Shown: one piece after another, positions 39,664 through 53,700 of the stretch | How positions within the stretch are numbered: the first letter of the stretch is position 1 | How the letters are laid out: each line of letters begins with the position of its first letter | Assembly (NCBI GenBank): GCA_003255065.1 | Contig: QAOA01003736.1 | Location: forward strand, 460,077 to 524,076 | Reading direction: 5' to 3' | DNA: 64,000 nucleotides | DNA from: Cercis canadensis | Lineage: Eukaryota; Streptophyta; Magnoliopsida; Fabales; Fabaceae | Position numbers and translations under genes: made by a program | The notes under the pieces: model-generated | The model's input: only the letters and a program-made list of their open reading frames with translations | What the model was told of the DNA's origin: nothing | The model's database searches: none

Positions 39664-42600
39664 TTAAGAAAAGTTTGTCCTGTTACCAGGTTTCAGGCGA
39701 AGGTTATCATAAGTTCGAGACACCAATAGAAGTCTTGGATCATCTTCAGGAATCTCGCGGTCCTGCAAAGTGCAAATTATTGGTGAACAAAGATCAATGG
39801 TTCAGTCACCATATGACAGGTGACTGCTAGAAAACCTTTTTTCTAAGCATGGAAATCGGACAAGTAAAATGAAATCAATAAGCCATTTCCACTGGGATAT
39901 GACAACATTGACCAACTCAATAAAGGATAATAAGTTGACAAGACTACAACAAATTCCACTTAAACCTCAGACAGAGCCCAAAAAACAGGATGAAAAAGGT
40001 CACTTGAAAGAGTAAGCCTTATCTCCAAACACTTTTCTTTTCTTCCAACTTTGTTCTTTCCTTGGTTAAACAGAATGCAAGCATTTGAAGTACATCAGTC
40101 AAATGCAAAGTCATTCCTCCACCAACACAGATTTTCAGACCTCCCCAAGTCATATTGATGAATAGCACTCACAGTAAATATGAAACAAGATGGGCATGGA
40201 AGCCGTATGCCCAATCAAGACAAGAGGATTTGCAACCTCCCTGCTTAATGCATTTTTTCATCATTTTTTTGAACAAAAAAGTCCATAAACTACCAAGAAA
40301 TAATATAGCAAAGCAAATATAAATTTGACGCGTTAGTGAAGCCAGGAACTCACTTTTAAGCCACGGTAATATGCTTCCACCGCAGCAAATGAAGGGACAA
40401 TTTTGCGAGCTTGCATCAAGTCCCATATGTAGTTAGCAGTAGTATATCCTCCAGTCTGCAATTCAAGAAAAGACGCTAGAATATCAACAAAGTTATAGAA
40501 GCTGGGAAACAAGACCAACCTATCTCCTGGGAAGCACATTACAAGAAGAAATAATTAGAAGAGTTTGAATACCTTTTCCCCAGCAGCTACAAGGAGAAGA
40601 TCACTTCCCATTTTTGGGTTCAAGAAAAAGTCCCTCGAATTCATTTTGACCTACATATGATGAATTTATACCCTAGTAATAGCCCAAATAAATCACAATG
40701 TTAAGAAGTGGATAAAGAAGCAACAATAACCTACTAGTGTATCTTGAGCAATCTGCATTCCTTTTGGAGTGTACCCAACCATTGTCCCCTCTGCAAGTGT
40801 CTGTAGCCATGTAGGTTAGTATAACTTAATGGCCTTTTGAAATACACACACACATCCCAAAAATTATCATGAAGTAAATACAAGCAGACTTCAAAAAGGA
40901 AGAAGATATCAGACCACAGCATAAAAAAGCAAAGTTGCCATGAAGAGATACAAAATAAACTATCAGGCACATATTTTGAATGGGCATCAAACCTAATAAT
41001 AAAACCATGTAAGCAAACAGTTTCTGAATTCTATTTTTTCTTAGAAGTTTAGCCAATGAAGAATTACTATTTTAATTGATATTAAATTAGCAACATGGTC
41101 AGTAGGCAGTTAATTGCAATTACCTATAACTAAAATCATAATGTTTTTCAAATTAGAAAAATAAGAAAAGCAATTGGCCGGTTTAAAACTCACACAATCA
41201 CACCAATGCCAAAGTGGTCCCTATCCACATTAGTGATGTCCAGAAGACTGTCTAACAAGATTGCCTATATAAACATTTAGGTACAAGATTTGGTATTTGA
41301 AAGTCATAAAAACTGTACATTCATAAAACTCACCGTATATAGTTCCACAACAGGAGGCTTCCCTGAATCTATGTAGTTTTCAAAAGTTTTAAGACCACGA
41401 TCAAGGTCTCCAGCATGTAAATAGCACCTGTATACAAATGGTAATCAGAAACAAACTGAACTACTTATGAAGAAAATGGTATATAAATCCCAGGAGAATA
41501 AAACAATAGCAAAGTGAAATACTCACATAGAGAAACAGCTTAATCAAAGTTTAAACTGTTTCCCATACCTCACCCCCCCTCCCCCCCACAAAAAAAAATA
41601 GACAGGCAGACAGAAAAGAAATCCTTTATAAGGAAATTCTTTGATTGGTTGTTAATACAGAAATTATTATTTTTGATAAAGACAAATAGAAACTTAAATC
41701 ATGACATCACCAAAGGCTTGCAAAAGATAATCAATTAACCAATACCCAAGCTTCATACTTTAAATGACATATTCATAGCAGCTAAATGGAACTCAGAAGC
41801 AAGCATAAGCACTACCATGACCTAGATAACCTACATGCTAATACAGACAAAAATCTTATATAGGTAGTTATGCATGCTTACAAGTACAAGTTATCTTAAT
41901 TTAGAAAATAATAACCAAAAATTACCTCATTACTTGCAACACAATAAAGACATCAGGAGCTTTCCCATCCTTTTCCAGCATATTCAAAAGTGTATCCGTC
42001 AACTGCCACAGTGAATAAAAATCAAGGATCCAAAATTTCCAATATGACATTAGCAAACAGTAAAGAGAATATCAAAAAATGATTAAATAGTTCAAATTTG
42101 AATAGGCATAGAAAACCAATAATATTCAGCAATTGAGGTGGACAAACAGAAAGAAATAATAGATGCCTGATGCCAAAACAAATCAGAAACCTAGAAATAT
42201 TACTGGAAAAGATTAATGTGAGCCAGAAGAAAAGAATGTTTCATATAAAAGGTTTTTTAAATGACTGTTTCCAAGTACCCTGATTCTACTGAACATGCAC
42301 TGAGGGATATAAACTAAACAATGCAATGATGCAAAATAATGTAAGCTTGTTTATGGTGTATTACCATGTAGCCAACCAAAGTCTCAACAAACAAATACAA
42401 ATGGCATCTTTTGTCATCTAAACCCACCAGCAATTGATAGGCCCCAAATGTAAATATTCTAAAGGTGGTTAACAGTAGCAGTTATAAAAAATAAACATGA
42501 TGATAAGAAGAAGAAAAAAGGTCTCAAATCAGGCCATTTGCTGCACTTCAATTAACAGTCTAAAATCACCTAAATCATTATTAACCTCGCAAAGAGAGAG

Positions 42601-45600
42601 ATTTCAACAACATAGAATATGCTTGCTTTCTTCTTCCCATCTGGAATTATAAATCTCTGAAGAACATACCAAAGTCTATTTATCAACTTAAATTTAATGT
42701 TATGCAATGTTATGGAAATTACAGAATTCTCTTCCACAAATCATAACAATCAAGCATGCAATAACCGATTCCAAAAAAATCAAGTACAGTGTCATACAAT
42801 GTTATGCAAGTTTTAGAGAGATACTTAATGTTAATATTGAAAAAAGCTAAAACTGTAATAATGCACAATATGGACTCTCATTTTGAAACATTTATTTCTC
42901 CAGAGTGCCATAGATTTTTTCTGAAGATGGCACAGTTCAGGGCTTAACTTGTTCTATAGCAACTTAAACCATGGTGATTCCATTACTTGGCAGATTAGGA
43001 AACCTATTAAAACAGACACTTGCCAGTGGTAGCTTTGTCCATGAGTTAAGTTTAGGAGTATGGAGCTCACTTGCTTGTAGAGTTAACATTTGATAGCAGT
43101 AAGCATACCACATATTGGTATACTTGATTAAGTTATATGTCTTTTGTTCACACAATATAAAATCAGTTCAGAGTGTAATTACGAAAGGTAAACTCTTTGA
43201 AAGGATTACATCAAGAGGAAGGCCCACTAACATATACATGTTCAGCTTTAACACAGAATTTTCCTCAATTTCCATGCAGCAAGTCAGCCAAAAGAAGAGA
43301 ATGAAGCTGAAGCAGGTAAAAGTACAGAATATTAACCAAGGAAGTCTATATTAAGATTTGGCACGAACTCCATAAAGACACCCAGATTCAAATATCATGG
43401 AAAAAGAAATTCCCACAAGGTACTGATATTCCAATATCTCTAATCATGTGGTTGAATGATCTCAAGTCACATGCAGACAGCATTGGAAGGAAGATAGGTG
43501 AAGGAGCAACAAAGATTCATCAATTAGATTAAAATACTCACAGACAAAAGGGTTCATACCTCTGCATTCTTGAGGTCTGCAGCAGCATGAAATGCAGTAT
43601 GATAAGCAGTAAGTTGCCTATTCAAAAATGCACGCCTATGAAGATATTCTGCTGTTGGTGTATTGTATAACTCCTCATCTGAAACACCCATCATCACATT
43701 CTCAGCACTAACACTGGAAGTTTCAACAGAGGACCACATCTTCGATCGCTCGACAAACTCAACAACCTTTTTCCACAGAAATCAAAACTTAAAAATCTCT
43801 GGAAAATTATAGCATTAATAGGAGAATGAAAAATATACATAATTATTACTTTTGTGGCAAAGTCTTCTGTGACAGGCGTTTTGTTCTTGAGTGCAGTTAT
43901 AAGTCCAGAATAGCAAAACTTGTTTAATCCAAGACCGGCTGCAGTCATATCACGGACTATTGCATACCTGTATCAATAAGAATTCAATCTGAACTATTTA
44001 GAAAACATACATGAATTAAAGGAGAAGATCTGATGTTGCCCTTAATAGAGGGACATAAATTAGCCTAGCTGGCTTTATTTGCTAGATCATTAAGATTAGC
44101 TTCAGATAGCAATATATGAGTCCAACCCTTGGGCATTCAATCACACCAAGTTAAACATCAGACAAATGGACCATAAAATCCTTGAGGAAAAAAAAAAAGC
44201 AATTTTCTTAGCGAAGACAGTATCAGATCATAATATGTGTGTTATATCTACCCACACACATTCACGCATATAAAACACATATAAAACAGAAAAGGTAGCA
44301 TCAGCATACACTTGGTCCAGTCGGCCATGGGCTGCACAAGCATTTAGCAAGCAGATGTAGGTTTGTAGATTTGGCTTTACTTCCACGTGCTTCATCTCCT
44401 CCAAAATCTTCATTTTAAAGGGGAAAACAAATAAAACCATTATATACATAAAGAGGAGTGTGCAAAAAGCAAACCATGTCTATGACTAGATGTTGAAACA
44501 TACCTTAACAGCCTGATCAGAGTTCTTGCATTTCCCACAAGTAGAAATCAGAAAGTTGTATAAAGTAACCTATGACATCAATATTAGACACATCATCAAT
44601 ATAGAAACTTGAGACTGGAAGTAAAAATCAATACAAAATACATGTCAATAACTTTTTCCAGGATTACGATATAAATTTCTTTTAAAAAGAATAATTTATC
44701 AGCCACTGTGATGCAGTCATGTAGGCACTTCCTCTAATGCAGACATGCACAAAAAACAAGGTTGCTACATTGTAATTTAAAAATCTCTCTGCCTCTAGTT
44801 TCAGCCAAAAGCAGTTCCTCACAACACGAGTCATACTTTTTTCTTAACCGAAGTAGCCAACCAAAACTAACCCATCCATCTTCCAACTCATGCAGGAATG
44901 GAAAGATTATAAAAAAGGGGAACTATAGAAGTTCAATAATCATTCCAGGTAAACAGATTGAGAAAAAAGTCAACCTTAAAGGCGTTTAAGGATCTCTGAA
45001 CTGTACAAGAAATTTTACTCAGAATAAATGAGACCGAAAAGTTTAAATTAGTGAACTCAGAAAATAGAGTAAAGTACTAAAGTTTAATTCTGGTAGATTA
45101 TTTTAGTAGCAGGACAATTTGAAGCGCGCCCCTCCCCCCCCTCTCTCTCTCTCTCTTCTTTCTTTTAAATCACACGAATCGGCAACTAATTGAAACCCCA
45201 AGAACCCGAGTGGGCTTCCACCAATTATCAACAAAAGGTATCTAACAAACAGATTTCGAGCATCTATTTAAAGCTTTAGACCCACGAAGTCTACAGATAG
45301 CATCAGTTCAAGTCAATTAGAAAGGAACAACAACAAAAAGGTAAAATGAGGAAACTTGTAAAGAAAGACAATAAACATAAAACTGAATGTTCCATACATC
45401 AGGAAGCAAACCCATGAGTTTCATTTGGTCCCTAAAGAAGAAAGCATCCTGCAAGCGAGCGCCTTTCATGGTTCCAACAATAAGCGAATGGAAAGTGTCT
45501 CGAGTGGGCTGCACCCCATCAAGCATCATATCATCGTAGACATCCCTCAACAAGTAATGCCTATAGAAGCATTGAAAGAATACACATTGACATACAAATA

Positions 45601-46076
45601 GCATTGGAAATGGAAGTCTTAGATTAACTTAAAGAGAAAAACAGGGGGACCTTCTTTGAGCTGTGAGAGAACCCACTACGGTATTGTACTCAGAGACATT
45701 ATTCGCATAATTTCTCTTGGAGTAATCTTCTGTGAAAGCAGCGAAGTATCGGCGTCCCACGGCCCGAACCAGTGACCTGTGCTGGCCTGAAAAACAAAAG
45801 AGAGCAGAAAAAAAAAATTTAGATAATCAAATCGTTGAATTCAAAATGTCAAGCTCAGATTCTTTCATTCGATGTTAGTGTGTAGAAATGAAGAAAAGGA
45901 GCAGTACCAATGACGGATTGAAGGAGCTTCATAGCAGTGGAGCCAGAGACAGAACAACAAACAACAGTGAAGCTCTCTGTTAAGTGCAAAACCCTTGTGC
46001 TTTTGTCTTTCTCTACGGATCTTTGCCGTACAGAATCTTTCCCACTAACAGAGCCTGAATTTTTGAGCTGGATCAT
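39664..46076 (-). CDS. Pentatricopeptide repeat protein, At4g35850-like, mitochondrial
   Basis: Thirteen exons join in frame on the minus strand: 46076-45908, 45786-45651, 45560-45398, 44569-44504, 44407-44310, 43967-43850, 43766-43560, 42002-41926, 41427-41334, 40800-40735, 40650-40573, 40455-40354 and 39762-39664, giving 490 residues. PPR units are seen, for example LYNFLISTCGKCKNSDQAVK with its continuation ILEEMKHVEVKPN, then TYICLLNACAAHGRLDQVYA. There is no E/DYW tail. The many-intron structure is unusual for PPR genes but is shared by this small conserved group as I recall it. PPR proteins bind organellar RNA or sit in the mitoribosome; the target is unknown here. The N-terminus is Arg/Ser-rich; MKLLQSV (residue 49) is an alternative start. 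Confidence 0.87.
45141..45156. repeat. CT microsatellite in PPR-gene intron
   Basis: Eight CT units preceded by a C-rich run, inside the third intron of the PPR gene. Confidence 0.85.
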
Positions 46077-46138
46077 GGCTGCTGGTCCGTTTGCTTGACT
46101 ATTACGTTCTGATTTTGCTTGGAAGTTTAAAACTTACA

Positions 46139-46194
46139 AGCCCAATCTTGGCTGAGTCAGATTTAGTGTTCTGGCCCAATATGAAAAGGCCCAA
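46139..46194 (-). promoter_or_regulatory. Site II motif cluster before the PPR gene
   Basis: On the minus strand TGGGCC occurs twice and TGGGCT once, 60-120 bp before the PPR start codon (AGCCCA at 46139, GGCCCA at 46173 and 46188 on the plus strand). This is a frequent arrangement in promoters of nuclear genes for mitochondrial proteins. Confidence 0.6.
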
Positions 46195-47623
46195 TTATGG
46201 GTCCAAATAGCCTATAAATATATATAAATAAAATAATTACATAACACTTAAAAATACTTCAATTATTTAATAGAATACTCAAATTTCTCTATATTCTTTC
46301 CAAGTTCTAAAACTTAAAAATAATTTTTTCAAGCAGCTGATAGACTTACTGAGTTTGATTCTCAAGCTATGTCTTTAACTAATTTTATCAGTGATGTACT
46401 ATCCTTTGATGTTTAATAGAATTATCCTTTTTAGATAAAAATAATAACAATTTCCAAAGCACTTTTATTTTCTCTATATTATCACACTTCCTTTTGTATT
46501 TACCTTCCAATTTTCCCCTATCATGAGCACTGTGTTTTGAGACTAGTTTGCAAAAAGCGACGGAACCAAGTCTTAGTCCTTCCCATGGCTCAAAGGATGA
46601 TTTTGGCAACTCCAAGTGGTATCAGTATCCTTGATAACAAAGGAACTGTGCTGTTGGTGCACAAGAGATAGAAAAAGAAAAGAAATTGCCTATTTCTTAT
46701 AACAGAAGAAAGAATATGAAATTGTTGGGTTGAGGAAAGTTTGGGGAATATTCAAGTGCAAAGCTTTTACTGTCGAGGTTGCTGTGATGAATATGAATGT
46801 AATAGACAAATAGGTCCCACGCAGACGCAGTTACCTCTATATACTCTTGAGAACGTTAACGTTGACATGTTGCATCATACGTCACCTTCAACTTGTATTC
46901 AAGACTTTAACGCCCACCATCCCCACCGCTCCCAATAATTGTGCATGCCAAACACAACTTCAATTTCCAAGTAGCTAAGCTATTCCACTTCACTACAAGC
47001 AAAATCTTGGTGATACGGATTGGATTAATTTCATTTGCAATTGCAAAATTATTTTCAGTTTCATATTCTTTGATATAATTCACTTATTAAGTTCAACCAA
47101 AGCACATCGACACTACTGCAGAGATTGCTCGCTCCTTTTTTCAGTACCATGCTACCTCCTTCTGTTGACACCCACAAGTCTCGTACATTTTGGTACAAAT
47201 CTTGGGATGCCTATCATTTTAAACTTGTTTGATATGAGGAAAATTAGAGGCACCTTATTTCTTCAACTATAAAGAGTGAAAATCAAAATATCTTTATTTT
47301 CACTCTCTTCTCGGTTTTCAATACTAGATCATTTTATGGCATCTGAAACAGAATTGGCAGATACCCAATTAAATTCATGCACATCTGTGAATCTAAAATT
47401 TCTTTAAGTTACTTGGATCTTTTGAGAAACAAACAATTCTTCTGGGCTTTAAGGGGATAGATATGAAAAGTAGGCATAAATAAGATGGATACTCTGGCTA
47501 TATGAAGATTTTGGAGGTACCTTGCATTCTGAAGTAAAGTTACAAAGTAAACAGAGAAAAAGAAAGAGAAAACAAGCCTTAGCTGCATCATGAAGAGTTC
47601 AAATCAAACAAGAGAAGCATTAA
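46195..47623. other. Spacer, no gene supported
   Basis: Short open frames occur on both strands but none resembles a known protein. The right end is probably the 3' untranslated region of the small gene at 47624-48010. Confidence 0.45.
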
Positions 47624-48010
47624 TTAAGCAACTTTTGGAAGAGAGAGGCTTGGTGTGAAGCCGTTAATGTGATGACCCTTATCAAGACACTTCAATGATG
47701 AAGGACTGACTTGAATGAACATGTAGTTCCCAGCAAAGAGATCACCGAAATGACCTTGACCTTCCTTTAATCTTCTCATTACCTTAGCACATGAAATTCT
47801 CATGGCAGAGAGCAGCCTTGCTTTCTTCCTCCAGAGTCTTCTCAAGCTTGGAACTTTAAGCCTAAACCTTCTCCTAATAGGAATCCTTCTGAACCTGTAC
47901 CAGTTCTTTGATCTCCGAATCACTCTCTCTCTTTCATCATCAAACACAATTTCTTGTTTGAGCTTATGATAAGCAAAATTGCTTAAGGAAGTTATTTCCA
48001 TGGAAGACAT
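47624..48010 (-). CDS. Small basic plant protein of unknown function
   Basis: A single-exon frame of 128 residues starting MSSMEITSLSNFAYHKLKQE. Residues about 27-72 are strongly Arg/Lys-rich (RRIPIRRRFRLKVPSLRRLW) and are followed by KVMRRLKEGQGHFGDLFAGN and YMFIQV. The latter resembles a segment I have seen in short, uncharacterised plant proteins, so I treat this as a real gene. No signal peptide, membrane span or catalytic motif is visible. The high charge suggests binding to nucleic acid or an acidic partner, which is speculation. Its pyrimidine-rich upstream stretch (TTTCCCTTCATCACTTTC on its own strand) suits a plant leader. Function not assigned. Confidence 0.65.
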   Translation of the reverse strand: MSSMEITSLSNFAYHKLKQEIVFDDERERVIRRSKNWYRFRRIPIRRRFRLKVPSLRRLWRKKARLLSAMRISCAKVMRRLKEGQGHFGDLFAGNYMFIQVSPSSLKCLDKGHHINGFTPSLSLPKVA

Positions 48011-50432
48011 GCTTTTTTTTCCTTTTTGGTTTTGGGGTGGGGTAGGGGGAATGAAAGTGATGAAGGGAAATTGAGTATAAATTTTTGAGAAAGATGGAGA
48101 ACTGTTTTCTCCTCTTGGGAATTTGTGAGAAAGTGATGAAGGGAATTTTGATTCTGAGTTGTTAGTTTTCTAATCTGAAATGTGATATGACAGGGAGAAA
48201 AGGGAAGGATCAGGAGGCTTAGAAATGGCCAGGGAAGGCCACAGATGTGGTTGGAATGTATGAGGTGGTGACTGGTGAGTGCATTAAATGATGAGAGGCG
48301 AAGGTGGCGATTTCGGTTGTGGTAGCATCATATTTATTGTATGCTTCTCTTTTAGTGAGATAAGATGTGATGGCTAAATAAAAAAAACATACAAGACGTG
48401 GCATATTATTTTAAGCTGCAATTATAATTTGAGTAGCAATAACTCATATATCTTTTTTTTTTTTTTTGGTTAACGGGGGATATCTATCTTTACATTTTAG
48501 TCCTAGAAAATAAAGATAAAAGAAAGGAATGAATGACCTCTAACCATCCAATTACAAAGGAAGTAACTTTGTTATGCAAATATGAATACATTCTCAGTTG
48601 GGTACTCTAGTCTGAATTAAAGGTTTTAAATTTTAAATTTATTGATAATGGATAAGTGAAATTTATAAGAATATTTTATGTCTAAGATTTTATTTTATTT
48701 TTGCTAATGTATGTTCAAGACATCCTAACGGTGAAGCATTGAATATTTTATTATGAAAATCTTAGGTCTAAATCGCATTAGGATAGGGATAAAATTTATG
48801 TGAGAGAATAAGTTATTTTATATTGTGTAATCTTTGGTAGATAAAAAAATATTTTCTTACATGTCCAATCTCAACTTTCTTTTTGGCAAAATAAAAATTA
48901 AAAAAAAACAAAACAAAAACTTGTCGAGTATAGTATAGAGAAAGATACATAAGCTTGACAAGCCTCAAATAAAGTCAAAATAGAAATTTGTGGAACAATT
49001 GAAAAGTTTTTTACTTGTTAGATTGTTCTCTTCCATGTTTGGTAATTAGTAGTATAATTTAGACTTTCTTTAGGTGCTCAAATATAAGACCCTTTNTATA
49101 GTATAGAGAAAGATACATAAGCTTGACAAGCCTCAAATAAACCAAAAATAAAGTCAAAATAGAAATTTGTGGAACAATTGAAAAGTTTTTTACTTGTTAG
49201 ATTGTTCTCTTCCATGTTTGGTAATTAGTAGTATAATTTAGACTTTCTTTAGGTGCTCAAATATAAGACCCTTTTAGCCACTTTAGACATGGCATGAAAT
49301 TAATTAAAACTCTTATGAATGATGTGATATACCAACGTAGAGAAATAGGCAACTAGTGTGAGATACGTGTGATTTAAGTAACAAAGTAGAGGGCTATCAT
49401 ATCATCATTTACTGAGTAATTTTCTTGGAGCATAATAAATAACGTTGTGTGTGTTATTTGTTGCTGATTATACTAACAGTACCTTAATATAATGCATTCA
49501 TAACGGATAAATGTGATATAGGGTGACTAAGTGATTGCTCCATGCGTCGTGTGTAGCAAAGAAAAAGAAATCTCCTAACCACTGGTTATAGATGCTCTAT
49601 ACTATGCTAAAAACCATCTCAACCGAAAAAATTTCCCTAACAAGAAATAACTGCTACAATCAGTAAAAAAAACCTATTTTTAACCCAAGTAGCATATTAT
49701 ACTCTGCCACCTCTCTATTCAAGTTTCTATCTTAGAAAGAGAGAGAAAAAAGGCATACGAATACTAGAAGGTCTAAAGAGATTTAGATGGGAGCACCTTG
49801 ATGCAGATCATGGATCCAAATCCACATCACAATTCACAAGTGTGTGGTTCGTTCATTTGAAAGTGACAATCTTTTAAAAACATGACACCAACAATGACGA
49901 CGTAACCGCTTCCTTAACCTCAGATATCGCCATACCAATCCAAGACAATGACATACAGACTAAGGTGTTAATACTTTCTTTTGATGACTTTTGTTGTACT
50001 CACTAATTCAAGGTGCTAATAGTTCACAATCACAACTCCTTTTCCTGTGGGACTGTTCCAAGCATTGCACTAATGAGGTTGGCCCAAAGAAAAACAACCC
50101 CTCAACTAAACAGTAATAACTGAAACTAAAAATAATTATAATCGATGGTATATCAATAAAAATAAGAAAAGGATAAATAAATGTATGGGCGAAAATTATA
50201 CATGCAGAAATTATACTAGGAAAAGAATAAATCTATACTGCTTGAATGTAAATTCAAGAAATTTTATTCTATGGTTAATTGCTACGATGATGTTGAGAGC
50301 GAGAGAGAAAGGGGGAGGGGGAATGAAATGAATCCCTGCCCTGCACTACTATTCCTAAACACCAGTAAAACTCCTCCACTAAAGAGCTACATCTTACCAA
50401 CTGCGTTTTCACCTATAATAAACCACATAGAT
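48011..50432. other. Intergenic region with a gap-associated duplication
   Basis: No gene is supported. The stretch is AT-rich. It includes the N at 49096 with duplicated flanks, listed separately. The right end is the insertion site of the copia array. Confidence 0.5.
48929..49276. repeat. Direct duplication of about 170 bp around an N
   Basis: The sequence from TATAGTATAGAGAAAGATAC to AAATATAAGACCCTTT occurs at 48929-49095 and again from 49097 onward, with the single N between. The second copy has about 12 extra bases (ACCAAAAATAAA) but otherwise matches closely. Position and identity suggest two overlapping contig ends that were abutted. Confidence 0.8.
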
Positions 50433-50673
50433 TGTTGGAATCCCGGAAGTTATGGGATTAAATCAGGATTGACAATCAAGGAGAATGATTGACTTTCCAT
50501 ATATAGCTCATTTAATAGGATAGTTGTAAATCCCTTAGATTAAGCTGTATTTATTTATAATTTCCTAGATTAGACTATTTCTGATTTTGAGGGATTGATT
50601 GGTTGTATCAAATTCCTATAAATTCACAGCTCCTTCACCATTTAGGTAAGGAAGCTAATACAGAATTTCTACA
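50433..50673 (+). repeat. Copia LTR 1 (5' outer)
   Basis: Begins TGTTGGAATCCCGGAAG and ends TTTCTACA (TG...CA). Differs from the middle LTR at about seven positions, all substitutions. The purine-poor TATA-like CTATAAATTC lies near its 3' part. Confidence 0.92.
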
Positions 50674-50685
50674 TGGTATCAGAGC
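50674..50685 (+). other. Primer-binding site of copia unit 1
   Basis: TGGTATCAGAGC directly abuts the LTR and matches the 3' end of plant initiator tRNA-Met, the usual primer for plant copia elements. Confidence 0.9.
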
Positions 50686-50748
50686 ACTGATCCATGAACA
50701 TGGAGAATTCTGAAAAAAAAAAAAACAACCTCTGAAGTTGTATCCTCC

Positions 50749-53700
50749 ATGGCAAACCCTTCAGTGAGTGAGAGTTCCTCCCTTATGAGCTCCTCACTTA
50801 TCATCACCAACCACAAGTTAGATGGTAAAAATTTCCTCCAATGGTCTCAATCTGTTCTTATGGTGATTAGAGGCCGTGGAAAAATGGGCTACCTCACTGG
50901 AGAAGCCAGCAAGCCAAAAATTGATGATCCCACTAATGCAATGTGGGAACTCAACAATTCCATTGTGATGTCATGGCTCATCAATTCGATGGAGCCTCAC
51001 ATCAGCAGAACCTACCTTCTTTTCAAGACAGCAAAAGCCATATGGGATGCTGTCAAGGAAAACTACTCTGATCTAGAGAATGCCTCCCAAGTTTTTGAGA
51101 TCAAGATTAAACTCAAAGACACTCGGCAGGGCAACCTTGATGTCACCAGCTACTATAACTCTCTAAAGGTATTATGGCAGAAGCTGGATCTGTTTTATGA
51201 AGCAGATTGGGGAGATGTTGATGATCACATCAAGTTCAAAGCTCATCATGATAAGGAACGCTTGTATGAGTTCCTAGCAGGTCTGCATAAGGATTTGGAT
51301 GAGGTTCGTGGCAGAATCTTAGGGAGAAGACCTCTGCCTGCCATTGGAGAGGCATTTGCTGAGGTTAGGCGTGAAGAAAACAGAAGAAGGGTGATGTTAG
51401 GAGACAAGGATCCTAAAACTGGCCAAATAGAGGGTTATGCCTTTTACACCAGAGGTTTTTCAGAGTCTAAATTCAAGATAGACAATGAAAACAAACAGAA
51501 AAAAATATGGAGAAAGACCTGTATGCAGCCACTGCAAGAAGACTGGACATACCCGAGACACTTGTTTCGAACTCCATGGTGTTCCACCAGGTTGGAAGCC
51601 AAGGAACAAGAGAGAAGGGAAAGCTCATCAAGTTACCTATGAAGAATCCAGTGGAGAGGATGTTGCTAATGTTCAGTTAACAAAGTCGCAGTTGGAGGTT
51701 CTACACCAGATCCTTGGCCATTCCTCATCTCCTATGTGCACCTTAGCTCTAAAAGGTACTGCTAATTCTGTTTCTACCCCTGACCTAGAACAATCAGCTC
51801 CTTGGATATTTGATTCAGGAGCCTCAGATCATATGACAGGTAACTCATCTCTATTTTCTGCTTATACCCCTTGCAAACATGATTTTCGGGTAAGAGTAGC
51901 AGATGGTACCAGATCCCCTGTTGCTGGTTTTGGGACAATTAAATTGACTGATAATCTTGTTCTCAAATCTGTTCTCCATGTCCCAAACCTGTCTTGTAAC
52001 CTAATATCCATTAGCAAACTGACTAGGGATACTAAATGCCGTGTTAATTTCACCTCTAATTGCTGTGTTATACAGGAGCAGATCTCGGGGAAGATGATTG
52101 GCAGTGCTAGTATGGCTGATGGACTCTACTTTTGGAACAAGCATGCTTCTTTGAATAAACAAGCATTGACCGTCAATGTGTCCAATGTCTCTAATTCTAG
52201 TCAAATTATGATGTGGCATCGTAGGTTAGGTCACCCCAACTTCTTGTATCTCAAAAGTTTGTTTCCAAACTTATTTATTAATGAGAATCCTAGTTCTTTT
52301 TCTTGTGAGATTTGTCAATTAGCAAAAAATACCCGAGCATCCTATGCTGCAAAACCCTACATTGCTTCTCGCCCATTTGCACTCATTCATAGTGATATTT
52401 GGGGAGCCTCCCGAGTTAAAAATATTTCAGGTGCTAAGTGGTTTATCACATTTATAGATGATCACACACGGGTATGCTGGGTATATCTCCTAAGGGAAAA
52501 ATCTGAAGCCTCTCACACCTTCAAAAACTTCCACTCTATGGTCCAAAATCAGTTCCACACCAATATTCAAACCTTAAGGACTAATAATGGCAGGGAGTAT
52601 TTTAATTCTGTTTTAAGGGAATATCTTACATCCCATGGTATAATTCATGAGAGTTCTTGTGCCCATACCCCTCAACAAAATGAGATTTCTGAGAGAAAAA
52701 ACCACCACCTCCTAGAAGTCACTAGGTCCCTTATGTTTACCATGAATGTACCAAACTATCTATGGGGAGAGGCAGTTTTAACTGCAGCCTATCTCATAAA
52801 CCGAATGCCATCCAAAGTTCTTAACCTTCATACACCACTCTCGGTTTTCCAAAAGAACTTTCCTCACTATAGGTTTTCCTCTCTAACTCCAAAAATATTT
52901 GGGTGTAAGGCCTTTGTTCACTCTCATTTTCCCGGACTGTCTAAACTTGATCCTATGGCACATAGGTGTGTGTTTGTTGGGTACTCACCCACTCAAAAGG
53001 GATATAAATGCTATTCTCCCACTCTCAAACGCCTATTTGTGTCCAAAAATGTCTCCTTTTTTGAAACTGACCCTTACTTTCCCCCCTCTCAACTTCAGGG
53101 GGAGAATATAGATGAAGTTGAGTGTAGGGAAATCAATTTTGAACCTGAATCTACATCTACTGATCTTGTACAGACAGAACTGAAATCTGGACCTATAACC
53201 CTGCATTCTGACCCTACACCCTTACCTATCTCATACCCAAGTGTGGATCCCATGCCTTCTAAAAATAGTCAACCAGAACCTGAACCTGTGACAATACCAG
53301 AACCAGAACCTGAACCTGTGACAATACCAGAAACTAAACAATCAAAAATGCTTGTTGATTCAAGAAGGAATCCTTCTTCAAAGGGAGATAAGTTAGACAA
53401 ACAGCAAGGCCAAGAATCTGAGCCAAATATCTGCTCCAGCAGCACTAAGAGTCCTGCCAAACCAGCTCAGAACCATACAGAGCCACAACAGAACCTTGAA
53501 GACTTCCCAATTGCCATTAGAAAAGGGGAAAGAACATGTACAAAACATCCTATCTCTAAATTTGTTTCATTGGAAAATTTATCCCCTGAATTTCGTGCTT
53601 TTTCTGCTCATCTTTCCAAAACAGAAATTCCTAAAAATATAGATGAGGCCCTTTCCAAACCAGAATAGAAGAAAGCTGTCTTAGAGGAGATGAATGCCCT

